Below are positions 60,090-64,000 of a stretch of 64,000 nucleotides of DNA, piece after piece. The first letter of the stretch is position 1; the number at the start of each line of letters is the position of its first letter. The DNA is from CALGDE01 sp964655355. Lineage in GTDB: Bacteria; Cyanobacteriota; Cyanobacteriia; CACIAM-69d. Made by a program: the position numbers and the translations under genes. The stretch covers positions 31,852 to 95,851 of the forward strand of contig CAZZMD010000010.1 of the NCBI GenBank assembly GCA_964655355.1. Direction: 5' to 3'. The notes beneath the pieces were generated by a model, which had not been told where the DNA came from, ran no database searches, and saw only the letters and a list, made by a program, of their open reading frames with translations.

Positions 60090-61046
60090 TTAAGGGGTCG
60101 CTTCAGGCTCTGGACTGGGCGGAACCCGCGTTCCCCCACTCGCCCCTTCCGGCGCAGCACTGCCCCCTGGGGCCGGAGCCGACTCTGGCACCGCCAACCC
60201 ACCATCATTCCCCGGCGCCGCCGTCGCTAACCGCCGAATGGAATCCTTAAACTCATCAGGGGCCAAGCTGGTCGCCGTGGCAAACAACTGCTGCGCCTGT
60301 TCCTCCTTCCCATCCGCCTTCAGCACGATCGCCTTCGCCAGAATGGGTCGGAAATTTTTCGGGTCCAGCTCCACCGCCTTGTCATAGGTGGCCAAAGCAT
60401 CGTCAAAACGTCGCAACTGGGCATAGATCTGCCCGAGCAACATCCGCAGGGACAACATATCCACCGCCCCCGGCTGTTCTTCGTTAGCCTTGGTCGCCTC
60501 ATCCAACGCATCTTGGATCAGCCCGATCGCCGCCTGGGGCCGCTCCTGACTCACCAACAACACCGCCAACCCCTGCAACGCCCGCAACTCCAACGGCGAC
60601 CCTTCCAAAATCCGGCGATAGATCGCCGCCGACCCCTCGCGATCGCCCACCTCCTGCTTCGTCTGGGCCAACAAAATGCTGTACTCCAACTCCTCCGGAT
60701 TTTGCTCCGCCAATTTCTCTAGCGGCGCGATCGCCCCCTGGACATCCCCCAAGCGCAGCCGAGCGTCTAACAACCCCCGCAACGCCGTCGGATTATCCGG
60801 CTCCCGCTGTAACACCACCTCATAGGCCGCCGCCTCAGACCGCAACCGCGCCTGCTCATCCCCCGACGCCCCCGGCACACTGCCCGGCGCCTGGGACGTC
60901 GCCGCCGGATTATTATTCATCAGCCCCCCAATCAAGGGCAAAGCCGACAGCCCCAAAAACGCCAACAGCGCCAAAATCAAAACCCCACTCATCCACCACC
61001 GTCGGGATGATTGTTTGGATGATTGTTTGGATGATTGCTTCGCCAC
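60090..61046 (-). CDS. Membrane-anchored TPR protein
   Basis: About 318 residues. GTG 61046 is preferred because GGAGG lies 9 bases upstream; the open frame reaches 61100. A basic, repeat-encoded N-terminus (KQSSKQSSKQSSRRWW) precedes one transmembrane helix (MSGVLILALLAFLGLSALPLIGGLM). TPR units follow (AAAYEVVLQREPDNPTALRGLLDARLRLGDVQGAI, PEELEYSILLAQTKQEVGDREGSAAIYRRILEGSP and others), then a Pro/Gly/Ala tail. It is probably a periplasmic-side scaffold like those involved in photosystem or envelope assembly; the specific role is unknown. It is divergent from the gene at 61452. Confidence 0.82.
   Translation of the reverse strand: MAKQSSKQSSKQSSRRWWMSGVLILALLAFLGLSALPLIGGLMNNNPAATSQAPGSVPGASGDEQARLRSEAAAYEVVLQREPDNPTALRGLLDARLRLGDVQGAIAPLEKLAEQNPEELEYSILLAQTKQEVGDREGSAAIYRRILEGSPLELRALQGLAVLLVSQERPQAAIGLIQDALDEATKANEEQPGAVDMLSLRMLLGQIYAQLRRFDDALATYDKAVELDPKNFRPILAKAIVLKADGKEEQAQQLFATATSLAPDEFKDSIRRLATAAPGNDGGLAVPESAPAPGGSAAPEGASGGTRVPPSPEPEATP
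61006..61041. repeat. 12-bp tandem repeat in coding sequence
   Basis: GATGATTGTTTG at 61006-61017 and 61018-61029, then GATGATTGCTTC. It encodes the KQSS repeats at the N-terminus of the TPR protein. Confidence 0.85.
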
Positions 61047-61451
61047 AGCCCAGGTCCTCCGCCACACAGCGTTTTCACATGGACTCCATATTATCGACAA
61101 TTATCGACACCTTTCCCCTTTGCTCCACCCTCCCGCCGCTTCATCCCCCGAGCATCCCCCGTCCAGAACCGCTCAGAGGTCGGTCAAAGGTTGATCAGAA
61201 GTCGATCAAAGTTTGGTCAAACTCCGATCAAAGTTACAGAAATAACTACAAAATCACGGAATCATACGGACACCGAAGGGAAACTGACGCATTCAGTAAG
61301 ATGGACCCGGTGAACAGGCTCTATCAACCTGATCTATGCACCTGCCCAGGGTCTTGCAACCCAGCTTTTCTCACGCCCAACAGCCCCCTCGGCTGCGGCA
61401 AAATAGAAAAACCTGTCAGCGTCCGTCTCCGTACCACCGTAAGGAGGTTTT
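61047..61451. other. Divergent intergenic region with phased repeats
   Basis: About 400 bases between the TPR gene and the conserved cyanobacterial gene, with no gene of its own. It holds the 11-bp-period array at 61171-61236 and the strong AAGGAGG ribosome site (61441-61447) of the downstream gene. No clear -10/-35 pair was found. Confidence 0.5.
61171..61236. promoter_or_regulatory. Array of six 11-bp direct repeats, candidate cooperative operator
   Basis: Six contiguous 11-base units: GCTCAGAGGTC, GGTCAAAGGTT, GATCAGAAGTC, GATCAAAGTTT, GGTCAAACTCC, GATCAAAGTTA. All carry TCA at positions 3-5. The 11-bp period puts each G(A/G)TCAAA on the same face of the helix, the spacing used by PhoB/OmpR-type regulators (7-bp half sites plus 4-bp spacers). 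Confidence 0.5.
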
Positions 61452-62552
61452 ATGTGCCCGTCCGATCATTCATCTCCAAATCCCCCCCCAACGGCCCCCA
61501 AACGCCCCGTCACTCCCCCAAAAAAGACAGCTGCCACGCCTGCCGCTGCTCCCTCAGACGCCTCCGCTCCTCCCGCCAATACCGGGCTCGCCTTCCCCAT
61601 TGCGGAGGGCGAAGATCCTAAACCCAGCCCCATTCCGCCCCCAAGCGAAGCCCTACAGTATCGGGCGATCGGCCTGGTGCGAGGGCGCTACGTGCCCGAT
61701 GTGGATCAGTTCACCAAAGGAAACATGATCACCAGCGATGGCACCACCATCAACACGGTGCTGCTGGGTCGAGTCATGAGTCTGCTGAAAAAGCACGTTG
61801 ATCTTACGGTTGATCACCTTTGGGTGGTATATCCCCGCACCCGCGCTGAAAATTTGCATATGCAAATCGTCGGGATTTGGGAGCCGGAAACCTTAAGTAA
61901 AAGTGAGGAAGACCCGGACAACCCAGAGGAATCGGCGGAGGCGATCGCCGACACCGAAGCAGGAGACGCCGAAGCCAGTCAAGCGCCGTCCGACGACTCC
62001 ACAACGGAAGAAACCGACCCCGACGCACCGGCAGACGCCAGCGGGTCCAAGGTGATCAACCTGGTCAAACCCGCCGTCCGCCCCAACGACGACAAGCCCG
62101 TTAAAAAGGCATCCCGTCGTCGTCCCCAGGCAATCCCCTACCACGTGCCCGAGGATGGGTTCTCCATCCGGGGCGAGGTCATCCTCCAATCCAAGGACGA
62201 GGATTATGTGATGGTGCAAATCAAGCAGCAAGCCCGCCCTCCCAAGCACAAGGAAAAAGCCTTTAAATTGCGCTTGGAAGGATTACTGGGCGATCGCGCC
62301 GTCGGTCACTTCTGGGATATCCAAGTGCTACGCAAGGACGACAAACTCACCATCCTCTCCGGCACCTCCATGGGCGCCCTGCCCCCGCAAAAACGAAAGC
62401 CGGGCGGTGGCGGCGGCGGCGGCAATAAGCGCAAGGGACGTCCCTACGGTGCCCCAGGCGGTCCCCGAGGCGATCGCGATCGCGCCCGGCCCGATGCCCC
62501 CCGTCCCAGCACGCCCCGGCCGGCCAAGCCCCGCCCCAAAGTTCAGGAGTAA
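61452..62552 (+). CDS. Conserved cyanobacterial protein with disordered arms
   Basis: 366 residues, ATG 61452, with AAGGAGG four bases upstream. The N-terminal 60 residues are Pro/Ala-rich. A folded block follows (about 68-145: LQYRAIGLVRGRYVPDVDQFTKGNMITSDGTTINTVLLGRVM to LWVVYPRTRAENLHMQIVGIWEP). Next is an acidic linker (about 150-205), then a second block (about 236-310: GFSIRGEVILQSKDEDYVMVQIKQQARPPKHKEKAFKLRLEGLL to FWDIQVLRKDDKLTILS). The tail is Gly/Arg/Pro/Lys-rich, likely RNA- or acid-binding. I recognise it as a cyanobacteria-restricted type but know no function. A strong terminator follows. Confidence 0.72.
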   Translation: MCPSDHSSPNPPPTAPKRPVTPPKKTAATPAAAPSDASAPPANTGLAFPIAEGEDPKPSPIPPPSEALQYRAIGLVRGRYVPDVDQFTKGNMITSDGTTINTVLLGRVMSLLKKHVDLTVDHLWVVYPRTRAENLHMQIVGIWEPETLSKSEEDPDNPEESAEAIADTEAGDAEASQAPSDDSTTEETDPDAPADASGSKVINLVKPAVRPNDDKPVKKASRRRPQAIPYHVPEDGFSIRGEVILQSKDEDYVMVQIKQQARPPKHKEKAFKLRLEGLLGDRAVGHFWDIQVLRKDDKLTILSGTSMGALPPQKRKPGGGGGGGNKRKGRPYGAPGGPRGDRDRARPDAPRPSTPRPAKPRPKVQE

Positions 62553-62612
62553 CCTCAACGGAGCACAGGGGCGCAACATAAGCCCCATTCTTGGCTGACA
62601 GGGTATTCCCTC

Positions 62613-62639
62613 AGGCACCTCGTTTCGGGGTGCCTTTTT
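62613..62639 (+). terminator. Rho-independent terminator
   Basis: AGGCACCTCG and CGGGGTGCCT form a 10-bp stem (one G-T pair) with loop TTT, followed by TTTTT. It lies 60 bases after the stop of the 61452-62552 gene. Confidence 0.85.
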
Positions 62640-62719
62640 AATGCCTTTTCAGTGCCTTTTCAGGGTCTGTAATAGCTAGCAGTAATCATCGTTCCAATCA
62701 GCTTTCAAGGACCTAGCGG

Positions 62720-64000
62720 TCAATCTTCCGGCGGGGGACAGGGGGATAAATTCACCGCACAGGCTTTCAACTCCGGCTGTTTGGACGAAGGGCAAGCCTC
62801 AGGATGGGTTAACGCATTCACCTCCGCCTCCCGAGCCCACAGCGCCCCCCAATGCATCGGCGTAAACACCGTCCCCTGGGCGATCGCCCCCGTCACCTGA
62901 ATCCGGAACCGTCCCCGCCCCCGCCGCGACTTCACCGCCACCCAATCCCCATCAACGACCCCCAGCCCCTGAGCATCCTGAGGATGAATCTCCAACAGCG
63001 GCTCCGGATGCATCTTTTGAATCCGGGGAATCCGTCCAGTTCGGGTCTGGGTATGCCAATGACCATAGAGCCGTCCCGTCGTCATGACATAGGGAAACTC
63101 CCGATCCGTCGGTTCCGCCAACCCCGTCGGCGCCACGGTACAAAACCGAGCCCGTTGATCCGGCGTGTAGAACCGACCATCGGTATACAGCCGTTTAGCC
63201 TCCTCAGACACTGCCGGGGCATCGCTTGAACCCCGCACACCTTCACCCTCAGGGTAAGGCCATTGCAGCGGTCCCCTGGCTAAGCGTTCGTGACTCAACC
63301 CCGTCGAATCACAGGGCTGCCCAGCGGTAATTTGCACAAACTCCCGATGCACCGCCGCCGCATCCTCAAACCCAAACCCATCGCCATAGCCCAAACGCTG
63401 CCCCACCGCCGCAAAAATCGCCCAATCCGGCCGCGCTTCCCCCGGTGCCTCTCGAAACACCGGCATATAGGTTACAAATCGTTCGGAGTTGGTCATAACA
63501 CCCGCCTTCTCCCCCCATTGGGCCGCCGGCAACAGCACATGGGCATAGGCCGCCGTCTCCGTGGGGTAGTACGCATCCTGATACACCGTAAAAGGCGATC
63601 GCCGAAACGCCGCCTTTGCCCGATCCAAACTCGGAAAACTCACCGCCGGATTCGTCGCCGCGATCCAAAACACCCCCACCTCATCCCGCTCCAGGGCCTC
63701 CACCATCTTCCAAGCCGTCAGCCCGATCTCAGCATCAATACTCCCCGCCGGTCGCCCCCAAAATTCTTCTACGGCAGCCCGGTGGTCTGGATTCATCACA
63801 TCCCGATACCCCGGCAACAGATTCGCCAACCCTCCGGCTTCCCGGCCCCCCATCGCATTCGGCTGTCCCGTCAACGAAAACGGACCCGCCCCCGGCTTGC
63901 CGATTTGCCCCGTCAGCAAATGCAGATTAATAATCCCCCGCGCTTTTGCGGTCCCCTCCGACGACTGATTCACCCCCATGGACCACAGGGGCAACACCCG
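62720..64000 (-). CDS. narB: Ferredoxin-nitrate reductase NarB (C-terminal part)
   Basis: About 426 C-terminal residues are in the window; the N-terminus with the [4Fe-4S] cysteines lies beyond the right edge. Molybdopterin-binding features are seen: SMGVNQSSEGTAKARGIINLHLLTGQIGKPGAGPFSLTGQPNAMGGREAGG, FWIAATNPAVSFPSLDRAKAAF, QDAYYPTETAAYAHVLLPAAQWGEKAGVMTNSERF, and the C-terminal molydopterin dinucleotide domain (TTGRLYGHWHTQTRTGRIPRI, VKSRRGRGRFRIQVTG). It reduces nitrate to nitrite with electrons from ferredoxin, in the cytoplasm. The order and the short ending are those of cyanobacterial NarB. Usual neighbours (nirA, nrtABCD) would be to the right. Confidence 0.93.
   Translation of the reverse strand, partial: RVLPLWSMGVNQSSEGTAKARGIINLHLLTGQIGKPGAGPFSLTGQPNAMGGREAGGLANLLPGYRDVMNPDHRAAVEEFWGRPAGSIDAEIGLTAWKMVEALERDEVGVFWIAATNPAVSFPSLDRAKAAFRRSPFTVYQDAYYPTETAAYAHVLLPAAQWGEKAGVMTNSERFVTYMPVFREAPGEARPDWAIFAAVGQRLGYGDGFGFEDAAAVHREFVQITAGQPCDSTGLSHERLARGPLQWPYPEGEGVRGSSDAPAVSEEAKRLYTDGRFYTPDQRARFCTVAPTGLAEPTDREFPYVMTTGRLYGHWHTQTRTGRIPRIQKMHPEPLLEIHPQDAQGLGVVDGDWVAVKSRRGRGRFRIQVTGAIAQGTVFTPMHWGALWAREAEVNALTHPEACPSSKQPELKACAVNLSPCPPPED

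Noticed and set aside
61171..61236. CRISPR array
   Set aside because: Repeats are 11 bp, contiguous and without spacers; no cas genes are in the window. None of the other short tandem repeats is CRISPR-like either.

Overview
This is a cyanobacterial chromosome segment of fairly high GC. The octamer GCGATCGC (HIP1) is scattered through almost all of it. Many genes are typical of cyanobacteria: ferredoxin-type nitrate reductase NarB, magnesium-chelatase ChlD, a cyanobacterial-type glutamate-cysteine ligase, a Ycf49-like DUF2499 protein, ComFB-domain proteins, a CbiX/SirB chelatase and several cyanobacteria-restricted hypotheticals. The genus cannot be named from the sequence alone.

Positions 1 to about 4450 are the end of an integrated mobile element. 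It is AT-richer than the rest and I see only one HIP1 site in it. It carries a leftward set of small phage-like genes, including a DUF1064-type nuclease, a basic/acidic 70-residue protein, a probable 40-residue HTH peptide and a tyrosine integrase. It abuts the 3' end of a tRNA-Val(CAC) gene at 4451-4522. Its noncoding parts hold three copies of a palindrome-bounded module of about 50 bp. The distal end of the element lies left of the window.

4.6-28 kb is housekeeping chromosome: radC, a glycosyltransferase, a Dus enzyme, a LysM/M23 envelope peptidase, trmL, gshA, an HDAC-like deacetylase, a double M16 peptidase, an orphan FutC/FbpC-like ATPase, a Nudix hydrolase, queF, hsp20, pepP, a degenerate metallo-beta-lactamase-fold protein, trpG, DUF2499, an EamA exporter and two tandem ComFB paralogues.

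28-46 kb holds chlD, then a leftward sensory cluster in which a PhnD-like lipoprotein lies between two related histidine kinases with no permease or response regulator nearby. It continues with a MotA/TolQ/ExbB protein divergent from a TPR protein, ruvA, a PQQ-type sugar dehydrogenase, a pentapeptide-repeat protein, a second TPR protein, a glutathione transferase with a CPYC motif, a yellow/MRJP-family propeller, an SDR, gpsA and a zinc-ligand-depleted ribosomal protein L36.

46-64 kb holds an Ntn-hydrolase-like protein, a propeller-transglutaminase, an ammonium transporter with a repeat-encoded N-terminal extension, a receiver-like protein, CbiX with a histidine tail, DUF3143 beside a J-domain membrane protein, an O-antigen-ligase-like protein, a YaaW-like protein, tandem trypsin-RTX proteases, a TPR membrane protein divergent from a conserved cyanobacterial protein, and the 3' part of narB. 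Nitrogen acquisition (amt, narB) and tetrapyrrole metabolism (chlD, cbiX) recur but are not in one operon. The least explained structures are the element's palindromic modules, an 11-bp-phased repeat array at 61171-61236, the kinase-flanked PhnD lipoprotein and a 26-bp palindrome in the amt leader.
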